A stretch of DNA of 32,053 nucleotides from positions 1 to 32,053 of the forward strand of contig VFZP01000018.1 of the NCBI GenBank assembly GCA_016871115.1. Direction: 5' to 3'. The DNA is from Acidobacteriota bacterium (lineage in GTDB: Bacteria; Acidobacteriota; Terriglobia; Bryobacterales; Bryobacteraceae). Below, piece after piece: positions 1 to 8,108 of the stretch. Made by a program: the position numbers and the translations under genes. Under the pieces are notes generated by a model. It was not told where the DNA came from. It was given only the letters and a program-made list of their open reading frames with translations, and did no database searches. How positions within the stretch are numbered: position 1 is the first letter of the stretch; every line of letters starts with the position of its first letter.

Positions 1-182
1 TGCTCAACTACTTCAAGGCCAAAAAGGAGTTCTCCAGCGGCGTGATAGAGGGCCTGAACAACAAGGCCAAAGTCGCCATGAGAAGATCGTACGGCTTTCG
101 CACCTATCGCATCCTCGAACTCGCGCTACATCACACACTTGGAAAGCTGCCCGAGCCGCCACTTGCCCACGAATTTTTCTGA
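1..182 (+). mobile_element. ISL3-family transposase, C-terminal end (partial)
   Basis: The reading frame is open from the left edge and ends at TGA 180-182. It encodes about 59 residues including FSSGVIEGLNNKAKVAMRRS and YGFRTY, followed by an ILELALHHTLGKLP-like tail. The SGVIEGLNNKAK...RRSYGFR block is the hallmark C-terminus of ISL3-type DDE transposases, in which the E belongs to the catalytic triad region. The protein acts in the cytoplasm to move its own IS. The rest of the element lies outside the window. The IS appears to end a few bases after the stop, near position 188 (see the next entry). Family assignment rests on motif recognition only. Confidence 0.8.
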
Positions 183-188
183 CGAGCC

Positions 189-297
189 AATAAAGGTTCC
201 CGGCCACTTTGTGCGGCGGGAACGGCTCATCCCAATCGGACTGCGCGAAGGCTGCGGCGGTGAGGCTGACAAGACCCAATAGAACGCGTGTCGTCAT
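189..297 (-). pseudogene. MBL-fold hydrolase, N-terminal fragment cut by the IS
   Basis: Reading down from ATG 297-295 gives MTTRVLLGLVSLTAAAFAQ, a clear signal peptide, then SDWDEPFPPHKVAGNLYW. The last part matches the start of secreted metallo-beta-lactamase-fold hydrolases of the subclass B3 type, which begin with a W..P.PP..I.GNLYYVG-like strand. After the W codon at 187-189 the frame runs into IS sequence and is no longer MBL-like. All metal-binding motifs are therefore missing and no function remains. Only 37 codons survive. The family call is based on this short N-terminal signature, so it is moderate. Confidence 0.6.
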
Positions 298-341
298 CGT
301 TCAACCAATCTAGCGCGATCTGATATCCTAGCGGCTTCGTT

Positions 342-1154
342 ATGAAGAAGCGCACGTACATTGCTCTGTTTGCTCTGGCGGCTCTCGCGGTTGTGTCCGC
401 CCAACAAGCTCAAAAGAAGCCCGGCTGGCGTACGTCGCCCACTGGCTACACGGACGGTCCGCAACTCCCCGGGCAGAAGTGGCGCGTGCACGACATCGCG
501 CGCCCGAAGCCGCGCGTGGTGGAGACGGCGCTCGGTAAGCCGCCCGGCGACGCGATTGTGCTTTTCGACGGTAAGGATCTCTCGCAGTGGACGAACGGCA
601 AAGGCGGCGCCGCGGGCTGGAAGCTGGCGGGCGGCTACGCCGAAAGCGTGAAGGGCGGCGGCGATCTCGTTTCGAAAGAGAGCTTCGGCAACGCACAGTA
701 TCACATCGAGTGGGCCTCGCCCGCGGTGGTGGACGGCGACAGCCAGTGGCGCGGCAATTCGGGTGTGCTGATCATGAGGCGCTACGAAATTCAGGTGCTC
801 GACTCCTTCAACAACCCCACGTACGCCGACGGCCAGGCTGCCTCGATCTACGGGCAGTGGCCGCCGCTGGTGAACGCCTCGCGCAAGCCAGGCGAGTGGC
901 AGACCTACGACATCATCTGGGAAGCGCCGGCGTTCGAAGGCGGCAAGGTGAAGAAGCCCGCGTACGTGACCGTGCTGCACAACGGCGTGCTGGCGCATCA
1001 CCGCCAGCAAGTGATCGGGCAGATGGCGCACCGCGCGATCAAGCCGTACGAAGCGCACGCAGCCGAGGAGCCGCTGGCTTTCCAGGATCATGACACGCGC
1101 GCGCGGATCAAGCAGGTGTGGGTACGGCGGCTGAAGGGCTACGACGAGCAGTAG
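342..1154 (+). CDS. Secreted DUF1080 (3-keto-disaccharide hydrolase-like) protein
   Basis: 270 aa. The N-terminus MKKRTYIALFALAALAVVSAQ is a Sec signal peptide, so the protein should be exported. The rest is one DUF1080 domain with a concanavalin-like jelly-roll fold. Visible family signatures are LFDGKDLSQW near residue 73, GNSGVLIMRRYEIQVLDS near 139, YGQWPPLVNASRKPGEWQ, VLHNGVLAH and PLAFQDHDTRARIKQVWVR near the C-terminus. Family members act on 3-keto-glycosides or bind sugars in the periplasm or outside the cell; the substrate here cannot be read. The start is the first ATG before the signal peptide, without a strong Shine-Dalgarno. It is a single gene, not evidently in an operon. Length is normal for a one-domain member. 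Confidence 0.85.
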   Translation: MKKRTYIALFALAALAVVSAQQAQKKPGWRTSPTGYTDGPQLPGQKWRVHDIARPKPRVVETALGKPPGDAIVLFDGKDLSQWTNGKGGAAGWKLAGGYAESVKGGGDLVSKESFGNAQYHIEWASPAVVDGDSQWRGNSGVLIMRRYEIQVLDSFNNPTYADGQAASIYGQWPPLVNASRKPGEWQTYDIIWEAPAFEGGKVKKPAYVTVLHNGVLAHHRQQVIGQMAHRAIKPYEAHAAEEPLAFQDHDTRARIKQVWVRRLKGYDEQ

Positions 1155-1206
1155 AGCATGTCACTGTTCTAGGCCGGATTGCGCTGAGGAGAGCATCAAG
1201 TGCGAA

Positions 1207-2283
1207 TTGCGTGTCTTCTTTTTGGAGCAGTGCCTCGTCAACCCGCCGCCGCTGCTGGGTATCCAAGCGAATCCTCTATTGGGGCTGTTCGCGCCCAAGC
1301 TCATTGAGTTGGCCATTGGCGGCGTCGCGGCGCTGCTGAAGGCTGCGGGCGCAGACAAGGTCACGCGCGTGAGCGGCCAGGAGTTCACGGACCTCTACCA
1401 GGCCAACGAAAAGTCAGTACTCACCATCAATAAGAAGTTGGGGCGTGTGCTGGCGGTGTGGGGCAAATTTCCGGGCGAAGACGGGCACCAGACTCCCGCC
1501 AACGACACCGTGGTTCGCAAGCTCGACGAAGCCGGGCTCATTCCGAAGAACTCGGAGGTGGAACTGATCTTTGAGGCCCAGATCCGGCCCTCCGAAGATG
1601 GCACGGCATTCTTTCTCGCCACGCGGCATTTTCACCTGCGGGAGTTTGTCGCCGACAGCGGCAAGAGTGAGCGTGGGTTGGTGGCTACGCTCAGTGTATT
1701 AACTCCGGGCGCGTCGGCCGTGGGGGACACCATTGCGGTCGGCAACATCGATTTCGGCAAGCTGAAAAAAGGTGCGAACCTTGTGCCGATGGGCCATCCG
1801 CAGGACGCTTTTCCGCGTTACCGCTCGAATATCATGCCGTGGAAGCAGATCACGCAAGCCGCGAAAGATGCACATGCTGCCGACGTCACGGCCAAACAGG
1901 CGGCCGGCCGCTTCTACATGCCGGTGACCGTCAGCCTGACTATCTCTGAAACGTCCGAAGGCAACGAGTGGTTGGTGAAGCTAGGCGAGCTGCTTGACGG
2001 AGAAAAGAAGGCGGCGACCGCCGAAATCAGCAAGTTGATTCTGCCTGAAAACCGTGCGAAGGCGGCAGCGGACCGCACCGAAGCCGCCGAGAAGTTGTAC
2101 GCTGCTGAGATCGACGCCGAGATCCAACTCCGTGTCGCGCAGAAAGCGTATGACGACGCGCAGCCGAAAGACAAGCCCGTGAAAGCTGCCGAACTTGAGA
2201 AAGCTAAGCGCAAACTGGCGCCGCAAAAGGCGCTGCGCGAAGCCGCCGGGCTGCCGGATCGCGGCCCGGTTCCGGAAAACTAA
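1207..2283 (+). CDS. Unrecognised protein with helical C-terminus; start uncertain
   Basis: About 358 aa if it begins at TTG 1207. I do not recognise the family. The first ~50 residues are hydrophobic (NPLLGLFAPKLIELAIGGVAALLKA). The middle is a mixed alpha/beta region. From about residue 255 to the end it is Ala/Glu/Lys-rich, with EKKAATAEISKL and RAKAAADRTEAAEKLYAAEI runs, and likely forms a long helix or coiled coil. A GAGGAG Shine-Dalgarno-like stretch (1186-1191) is better spaced for GTG 1200, but that start opens a different frame, reading MRIACLLFGAVPRQ, which closes soon after. Either the true N-terminus was lost through a frameshift near 1220-1250 or translation starts at a weaker codon downstream. 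The gene is probably real because the frame is long and amino-acid use is natural. Confidence 0.6.
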   Translation: MRVFFLEQCLVNPPPLLGIQANPLLGLFAPKLIELAIGGVAALLKAAGADKVTRVSGQEFTDLYQANEKSVLTINKKLGRVLAVWGKFPGEDGHQTPANDTVVRKLDEAGLIPKNSEVELIFEAQIRPSEDGTAFFLATRHFHLREFVADSGKSERGLVATLSVLTPGASAVGDTIAVGNIDFGKLKKGANLVPMGHPQDAFPRYRSNIMPWKQITQAAKDAHAADVTAKQAAGRFYMPVTVSLTISETSEGNEWLVKLGELLDGEKKAATAEISKLILPENRAKAAADRTEAAEKLYAAEIDAEIQLRVAQKAYDDAQPKDKPVKAAELEKAKRKLAPQKALREAAGLPDRGPVPEN

Positions 2284-2508
2284 CGCCGGACTCCAGGCCT
2301 TGACCCGAAGCGCAACGCAAAATAAGTCCCTTGCCCTAAGCCCACCAGCAAACAACCCACCGTGTTCCGCGTGGGAATGCGGACCGAGTGCCGTGGGCGA
2401 CGATACCGCCGGCCAGTAGCCACGGTTTGTGCGTGTAGCCGATCCACGTGAGCGTGAAGAGCCATCGCGCCGGCGAACGCGATCTGTTAGCGGCCTGCCC
2501 GCGTCGCC
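2284..2508. other. Intergenic space with faint membrane-protein remnant on the minus strand
   Basis: Convergent intergenic region of 225 bp. On the minus strand, about 2467-2390, one frame reads WLFTLTWIGYTHKPWLL followed by AGGIVAHG. This looks like a transmembrane hairpin from an integral membrane protein but has no start and no continuation. It may be the last trace of a lost gene, or chance. No convincing terminator was seen. Confidence 0.25.
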
Positions 2509-3870
2509 TCACGCCAAGATGTCGCGGATCACATTTCCGTGCACGTCCGTCAGTCGGAAGTCGCGGCCCGCGTGGCGGTAGGTGAGCTTGGTGTGATCGA
2601 AGCCGAGGCAGTGCAGCATCGTCGCGTGCAGATCATGCACGTGCGTCCGCTTCTCCACCGCGGCGAAGCCGAAGTCATCAGTTGCGCCGTAGGTTGTGCC
2701 GCCCTTGATGCCGCCTCCGGCGAGCAGCACGGTAAAGCCGGGCGTATTGTGGTCGCGGCCCTGCCCAAGTTTTTCAAGGCCCGAGTTCTGAATCATCGGC
2801 GTGCGGCCGAACTCGGACGCGACGAGGATCAACGTCTCATCGAACAGCCCGCGTGACTTCAGATCGTCAACCAGCGCCGCAATTGCGCCGTCGGTCTTCT
2901 GCGCCAGCTTGGCGTGCACGCGGATATCATCGTGGCTGTCCCATGGCTGGAAGTTGCCATAGTAAACCTGCACCATGCGCACACCCTTCTCTACGAGCCG
3001 CAGCGCCATCAGGCAACCGCGGCCGAAATCGGAGATGTCGTAGCGCTCGCGCACGGCAGCCGGCTCCTTGCGGATATCGAACACCTCCGTGGCTTCAGAC
3101 TGCAGGCGATAGGCCGATTCCATCGATGCGACCGCAGCCTCCAGACCCGTATCGGCGCCCGCGCGCGCAAGAAACTTGCGGTTCAGCTTGTCGAGCAGCG
3201 CGAGTTGGCGTTGCTGGTCGGTGGGCGTAAGCTCAGCGTTGCGCAGGTTGTGGATCAGCTTCTCGGGCTCGATCTCCGCGTTCTGAATATGCACGCCGTT
3301 GAAGATCGACGGCATGTAGCCCGAACTCCACAACGACGCGCCGAGCACCGGGAAGCCGGGGCACAACACCACGAAGCCGGGCAGATTCTGATTTTCGGTG
3401 CCGAGACCGTAGGTCACCCAGGAACCCATGGAGGGACGCCCAGGCAACTGGTGGCCGCAGTTCATGATCTGCAGCGACGGGCCGTGATTGCCGGAGTCGG
3501 TATACATGGAGCGGACCACGCAGAAGTCGTCAATGCGCTTGGCCACGTGCGGGAAGATCTCGCTCACTTCAATGCCGGACTGACCGTACTTTTGGAAGCT
3601 CCACGGCGAGCGCATCAGGCTGCCCGACGCGCGATCTGTCTTGATCTTCGGGCCGGGCATGGGCTGGCCGTCATACTTGGCCAGCGCGGGCTTGGGGTCA
3701 AACGTGTCCACCTGCGACATGCCACCGTTGAGGAACAGGAAAATGACGTGCTTGGCCTTGGGCGCAAAGTGCGGCTGACGCACCAGACTGGGCGCGCCTT
3801 GCAGCACACCCTGGAGCGCGGCCATACCAAAGCCGCCACCGAGAGTCTCAAAGAAGGTTCGACGGTTCAT
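2509..3870 (-). CDS. DUF1501 protein, Tat-type leader (pair 1)
   Basis: 453 aa. It starts with MNRRTFFETLGGGFGMAALQ, a twin-arginine-like leader. It then carries the DUF1501 pattern: KAKHVIFLFLNGGMSQVDTFDPKP, the SPWSFQKYGQSG block, GNHGPSLQIMNCGHQLPGRPS, LGTENQNLPGFVVL, and near the C-terminus ASEFGRTP, GRDHN and GGGIKGG. DUF1501 proteins are alkaline-phosphatase/sulfatase-fold relatives of unknown activity. They are almost always encoded beside PSD1-type proteins in planctomycetes and acidobacteria and are presumed to work with them on complex carbon outside the cytoplasm. The ATG lies 1 nt after the stop of the upstream PSD1 gene, so the two are surely co-transcribed and probably translationally coupled. 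Stop is TGA. Confidence 0.9.
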   Translation of the reverse strand: MNRRTFFETLGGGFGMAALQGVLQGAPSLVRQPHFAPKAKHVIFLFLNGGMSQVDTFDPKPALAKYDGQPMPGPKIKTDRASGSLMRSPWSFQKYGQSGIEVSEIFPHVAKRIDDFCVVRSMYTDSGNHGPSLQIMNCGHQLPGRPSMGSWVTYGLGTENQNLPGFVVLCPGFPVLGASLWSSGYMPSIFNGVHIQNAEIEPEKLIHNLRNAELTPTDQQRQLALLDKLNRKFLARAGADTGLEAAVASMESAYRLQSEATEVFDIRKEPAAVRERYDISDFGRGCLMALRLVEKGVRMVQVYYGNFQPWDSHDDIRVHAKLAQKTDGAIAALVDDLKSRGLFDETLILVASEFGRTPMIQNSGLEKLGQGRDHNTPGFTVLLAGGGIKGGTTYGATDDFGFAAVEKRTHVHDLHATMLHCLGFDHTKLTYRHAGRDFRLTDVHGNVIRDILA

Positions 3871-3871
3871 A

Positions 3872-6562
3872 TTAGTTCACGCTCGTGAATTCGGCGGATC
3901 CGAGCAGCGCCTGTAGATACTGACGCCAACCCGCATTGCCACCGGCTGATGATGCTGCTAAATATTCTATGCCTAACTTCAACTCGCCGGCATCCGGGGC
4001 GCGGCCGTAGAGGAGTTTGTAGGCGCGCTCGATGCGCGCGGGCACGGCCTCGCCAGCTTCGCACTGCACACGCTCGTTCAACGCGTCGGCTTGGCGGGCG
4101 ATGAACGGGCTGTTGAGAAAGAAGAGCCCCTGGAGCGGGCCGATCGTCACCGGACGCTGCTCAGCCGTGGCGTTCGCGTCGGGGAAGTCGAAAAGCACAA
4201 ACGTGGGGTCAAGCCGTGTGCGGCTCACCGTGAGGTACAACGAACGGCGGTGATTGCCGTCGGCAATCGGTTGGGACGGGCCGCCCACGGCGCGGTTGAG
4301 CTTGCCGGTGACGGCCAGCACGGAATCTCGGAGCGACTCCATATCGAGGCGCGGGCGCGCGGGGAAGTGCGAGAGCAACCGGTTGTCTGGGTCCGCCTCG
4401 GCGGCGCGCGCCGGCGTTTGCGTGCTGGCTGAGTAGGCGGCCGATAACACAATCTCGCGCTGAATCGCCTTGAGCGACCAGCCGGACTCGACCAGCCGCG
4501 CCGCGAGATAGTCGAGCAGTTCGGGGTTCGACGGGCGCTCGCCCATCTGCCCGAAGTTCGACGTACTGCGCACGATGCCCTGTCCGAAATGCTGTTGCCA
4601 AAGGCGATTCACAATGACGCGCGCAGTGAGCGGATTGGAGGACGAGGCGATGGCGCGCGCCAGTTGCAGCCGGCCGCTGCCTTCGCGGAACGGCTCGGGC
4701 TTGCCGGGTGAAAGGACTTCGAGGAACGCTCGAGGCGCCACCGCGCCCAGGTTCTTCGCATCGCCACGAATCGCGATGCGCGCGTCGGCTGGTTTGTCGG
4801 CGTCCTTCAACGAGTGGAAGAAAGGGTAGGCGGGGGGCATGTCCTTTTCGAGGGCCGCGAGTTCGGCGCGCAGTTGCTTCAGGTGCTCAAGCACGTTGCC
4901 GCCGAGCCAGCGGTCCAACTCCTTGGCGGCGTAATAGTAAACACCGGCGGGAGCGCGGTAGCCATCCACGTTGAAGGGGCCGGCCGCAAGTTCGCGCCAC
5001 TGATAGAACTCCAGGGCCGATAGCGACACGATGTTGGTGTACTGCCGCGTGGCTTCGTTCTTGATGCCCTTACGTCCGCCGAACGCCACGTAGTTCTTGT
5101 CTTCCACTTCCTTGGCATCGTCAATCAGCTTGAGCGCGAAGGTCTGGTAGCGGGCGGCTTCGGCACGCACCTGCTCTTCGGTGGGATTCTGCTTCATCAG
5201 CGCGAACCAGGAGTTCAGATAAGGATGCTCGCGTTCGGGGTTCTTCAGGTACCCCACCCAACGCTGCAACGTCTCGGCGTCGATACCGGCGTTGTCCACC
5301 GTGCGGCTGTTGAGCGTCTGCCAGGTGGCGATCATGTAACGCGCGGTATGGCGTGCGAGCGTGTCCACCAACAGTTTTTGTTGAAGCTGCAGGAAGTCGT
5401 CGATGGTTTCCTTCATCGCGTCGATGCGCTTCTTCTGTCCTTCGTACCGCTTCACGTCCGCCTCGAGCGCGAGCGGGTGCTGCGAGATTTGCGAACTGCG
5501 AAAGACGCCGAGCAGCGAGTAGTAGTCGCGCGTGGGGATCGGGTCGTACTTGTGGTCGTGGCATTGCGCGCAGCCAACGGTGAGGCCGAGGAATACTTTG
5601 GTGGTGACGTCGACCTGGTCGTCGCCTCGCGAGCCCAGCGCCTGAAATCCGAGGCCGCCGAGGAGCGGTTCGCGTTCGCCGGCGGGCAGAAGGTCGGCTG
5701 CAATCTGCGCGGTGACGAAACGGTCGTACGGCATGTCTTTGTTGAATGCCTCGACCACCCAATCGCGATAACGGAATGCGTTGGGGAAGGGTGTGTCGGT
5801 GCCCGCGGCGAGTTGGCCATCGGAGTAGCGCGCCAGGTCGAGCCAGTGGCGGCCCCAGCGTTCGCCATAGTGTGGCGAAGCGAGCAGGCGCTCGACGACG
5901 GTTTCGTAGGCTTTCGGCGACGTATCGCGGAGGAAGGCATCCACTTCTTCCGGCGTGGGCGGTAAACCAGTGAGCGAGAGCGTGGCACGGCGGAGCCAAG
6001 TGCGGCGGCCTGCGTCAGGCGAGGGCGCGATGCCGGCGACGGCGAGGCGTGCGAGCAGAAAGTGATCGATGGGCGTACGCGCGGCGGCGGCGCCCTTGGC
6101 CGCGGCGAGCGCGGGCACGGCAGGTTTGCGCACGGGCTGAAAGCTCCAGAAGGAGCGCTGGTTGGGCGTGACGGTGTATTCCGATGTGGCAACCGCAGCG
6201 GCGGTCTTTGCCTCCGGATACGCCGCGCCGCGCCGCACCCAGTCAACGAGCAACTCTACGTCGCCAGCTGCGAGTGGCGCGGTGGGCGGCATCTTGAGGC
6301 GCGCATGCGTGCGGCGCACTGCTTGAATCAGCAAGCTGTCATCCGGCTTGCCCGCCACCACGGCAGCGCCAGATTTGCCGCCCTGCAAGAAGCTCTCGCG
6401 CGAGTCGAGCCGTAATCCACCCATCGCCGTTTGTGTGTGGCAGGCATAGCATTCCTTGGCGAGCAGCGGGCGGATTTTGCTTTCGAAAAACTCGGACTGA
6501 TCTTCAGTGGCGGCCATGCACACGGATGCACCAATGGCGATGGCGGCAGGGAGAAAACGCAT
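3872..6562 (-). CDS. PSD1-type protein: PSCyt1-DUF1549-DUF1553 (pair 1)
   Basis: 896 aa. A signal peptide (MRFLPAAIAIGASVCMA) is followed by a planctomycete-type cytochrome domain with the haem motif CYACH at residues 38-42 and a possible distal Met in LKMPP. DUF1549 follows, with the PVRKPAVP linker and LTGLPPTPEEVDAFL, YGERWGRHWLDLARYSDG, a second Cys motif CAQCHDHKYDPIPTRDYY and the DYY..LGVFRSS segment. DUF1553 forms the C-terminal third (NPLTARVIVNRLWQQHFGQG, SNPELLDYLA, AYSAS). The protein is presumably periplasmic or surface-exposed and haem-containing; its reaction is unknown. Length is usual for the version without an extra sugar-binding insert. It starts 53 bp from the divergent gene at 6616, so the promoters for both directions should lie in 6563-6615. 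Confidence 0.9.
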   Translation of the reverse strand: MRFLPAAIAIGASVCMAATEDQSEFFESKIRPLLAKECYACHTQTAMGGLRLDSRESFLQGGKSGAAVVAGKPDDSLLIQAVRRTHARLKMPPTAPLAAGDVELLVDWVRRGAAYPEAKTAAAVATSEYTVTPNQRSFWSFQPVRKPAVPALAAAKGAAAARTPIDHFLLARLAVAGIAPSPDAGRRTWLRRATLSLTGLPPTPEEVDAFLRDTSPKAYETVVERLLASPHYGERWGRHWLDLARYSDGQLAAGTDTPFPNAFRYRDWVVEAFNKDMPYDRFVTAQIAADLLPAGEREPLLGGLGFQALGSRGDDQVDVTTKVFLGLTVGCAQCHDHKYDPIPTRDYYSLLGVFRSSQISQHPLALEADVKRYEGQKKRIDAMKETIDDFLQLQQKLLVDTLARHTARYMIATWQTLNSRTVDNAGIDAETLQRWVGYLKNPEREHPYLNSWFALMKQNPTEEQVRAEAARYQTFALKLIDDAKEVEDKNYVAFGGRKGIKNEATRQYTNIVSLSALEFYQWRELAAGPFNVDGYRAPAGVYYYAAKELDRWLGGNVLEHLKQLRAELAALEKDMPPAYPFFHSLKDADKPADARIAIRGDAKNLGAVAPRAFLEVLSPGKPEPFREGSGRLQLARAIASSSNPLTARVIVNRLWQQHFGQGIVRSTSNFGQMGERPSNPELLDYLAARLVESGWSLKAIQREIVLSAAYSASTQTPARAAEADPDNRLLSHFPARPRLDMESLRDSVLAVTGKLNRAVGGPSQPIADGNHRRSLYLTVSRTRLDPTFVLFDFPDANATAEQRPVTIGPLQGLFFLNSPFIARQADALNERVQCEAGEAVPARIERAYKLLYGRAPDAGELKLGIEYLAASSAGGNAGWRQYLQALLGSAEFTSVN

Positions 6563-6615
6563 TGCGCCACCATTTTACTTCGACACGGAGCCGTTTGCTT
6601 CGGTACCATCTTGAG

Positions 6616-7554
6616 GTGACTCGCAAGCTTTCGGCGCTCTGGTGGAGCGCATGCATTCTGTTGAGCGCGGCTGACACCGTGCAGATTCGGACGACGGATG
6701 GCCGCGTGGTGGAGGCGGACGCCAAGGTTCGCGCCGTGAAGGTGGGCGGGCGCGAAATTCTGCTGGTGCGCATCGCTTCGATCCACAGCGCCACGCCTGC
6801 TTCGGACGCCGAAAAGGCGCGCATCGATGCGGACCTCGCTGCCGTGCAAGGCGCGGACCGGCGCGCGCGCGATCTCGCGGTGGAGGAACTGACGGCCATC
6901 GGGCTGCCGGTGATGGCTCCGCTTCTCAAGGTCTATAAGGACACCGATCAGCATGAGCCGCGCCCGCTCTACCGGCTGTTTGAGCGCATCATCCCCAGCA
7001 ATGCTGACGGGTTTGACCGGTCGCAGAGTCTGATCCGGCTAACGAGCGGCCAAGTGCTGCGCGGCGCGTTGCCTGCGTCGGGCGAAATCGGCGGTGTTGC
7101 GTGGACCCAGATGCGCGCGCTGGCGGTGCGGCAGAAGCGCGTGAGCCGCGCGGCGATGCAGGCGCATTCCCTGCGCCACTCGACCCAGATTGAATACCTC
7201 GACACCGGCGTCAGCCTCACGGCTTCGTCGCGCGTGGAGATTGGCGCGAGGGGCTTTGCGCGTCTTTCGTGGGACGCCGACGGCTGGGCGTCGGATCCGA
7301 ACGGCCTCACCAAGCCCGGCTCGCCGGCTTACAAATCGAACTTGTGGGATGGTCAACCGTTCGGCGTGCTGGTGGGCCGCATGGGCGCGGGGGGCGACGT
7401 GTTTTTCGTGGGCAAGCAATTGAGCAAGGCGGGACTCGCCGCCGGGCGGTTGATGCTGGCGGTCAACGACAACCGGCACTGGCAGAATAATCTCGGCACG
7501 TACACGGCGACTCTCACCGCCACCGACGCCTATGACTGGGGAGCAGCGCAATGA
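6616..7554 (+). CDS. Secreted protein with C-terminal LecA/PA-IL-like domain
   Basis: 312 aa from GTG 6616. This start gives VTRKLSALWWSACILLSAADT, a good signal peptide; the open frame extends further upstream but that part overlaps the divergent gene and lacks protein character. The N-terminal half has a TTDGRVVEADAKV beta-hairpin and a helical VEELTAIGLPVMAPLLKVYKD segment reminiscent of HEAT-like repeats; I cannot name it. The C-terminal ~110 residues (WDGQPFGVLVGRMG, GGDVFFVGK, AGRLMLAVND, NLGTYTATLTA) match the calcium-dependent galactose-binding fold of the LecA/PA-IL type, also found as an add-on domain in planctomycete and acidobacterial exported proteins. The stop overlaps hpt in an ATGA, so translation is coupled. 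Confidence 0.7.
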   Translation: MTRKLSALWWSACILLSAADTVQIRTTDGRVVEADAKVRAVKVGGREILLVRIASIHSATPASDAEKARIDADLAAVQGADRRARDLAVEELTAIGLPVMAPLLKVYKDTDQHEPRPLYRLFERIIPSNADGFDRSQSLIRLTSGQVLRGALPASGEIGGVAWTQMRALAVRQKRVSRAAMQAHSLRHSTQIEYLDTGVSLTASSRVEIGARGFARLSWDADGWASDPNGLTKPGSPAYKSNLWDGQPFGVLVGRMGAGGDVFFVGKQLSKAGLAAGRLMLAVNDNRHWQNNLGTYTATLTATDAYDWGAAQ

Positions 7555-8108
7555 GCAGCGCGCACACATACCTTCCGGTAGCGCCGAACCACAAGTTGAG
7601 CGTGCTCATCCCGCGTGCGGACATCGACGTGCGGATCCTCGAACTCGGCAAGCAAATCCGTACGGACTATAGCGACCGGCCCCTGTATCTGGTGGGCATA
7701 CTCAAGGGCGCCTGCGTTTTCCTTGGCGACTTGATCCGCGCGATTCCAGGAGACGTGCGGTTCGACTTCATGGGTATTTCGAGCTACGGCAAGGGCAAGA
7801 TGTCGTCGGGCGAAGTGAAGGTCACCAAGGATCTCGACATGTCGCTCGAGGGTGTGGACGTGCTGATTGTCGAAGACATCGTCGACACAGGCGTGACGCT
7901 CACCTATCTTGCCCATGTGCTCCAGCAACGCCGGCCTCGCTCCATTCAGATTGCCGCGCTCCTTGACCAGCCGTCTCGCCGAATGCGGCCCGTGCAGGTG
8001 AAGTATGTGGGCTTCACGATTCCCGATCAGTTTGTCGTGGGGTTTGGACTCGACTACGCCGAGGCGTACCGCAATCTGCCGGAGATTTGCATCGTGGAGG
8101 AATCGTGA
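7551..8108 (+). CDS. hpt: Hypoxanthine phosphoribosyltransferase
   Basis: 185 aa cytoplasmic purine-salvage enzyme that joins hypoxanthine or guanine to PRPP to form IMP or GMP. The PRPP-binding signature VLIVEDIVDTGVT is at residues 104-116. The LVGILKGACVFLGDLIRAI strand-loop-helix (pyrophosphate loop) lies near 48-65, the SYG of the flexible catalytic loop near 78-80, and the VGFGLDYAEAYRNLP purine-stacking tail near the end. Length matches the bacterial family. The ATG overlaps the preceding stop (ATGA 7551-7554), and its own TGA overlaps the GTG of the following esterase. Being sandwiched between two exported proteins is an unusual operon setting for a housekeeping gene. Confidence 0.95.
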   Translation: MSSAHTYLPVAPNHKLSVLIPRADIDVRILELGKQIRTDYSDRPLYLVGILKGACVFLGDLIRAIPGDVRFDFMGISSYGKGKMSSGEVKVTKDLDMSLEGVDVLIVEDIVDTGVTLTYLAHVLQQRRPRSIQIAALLDQPSRRMRPVQVKYVGFTIPDQFVVGFGLDYAEAYRNLPEICIVEES

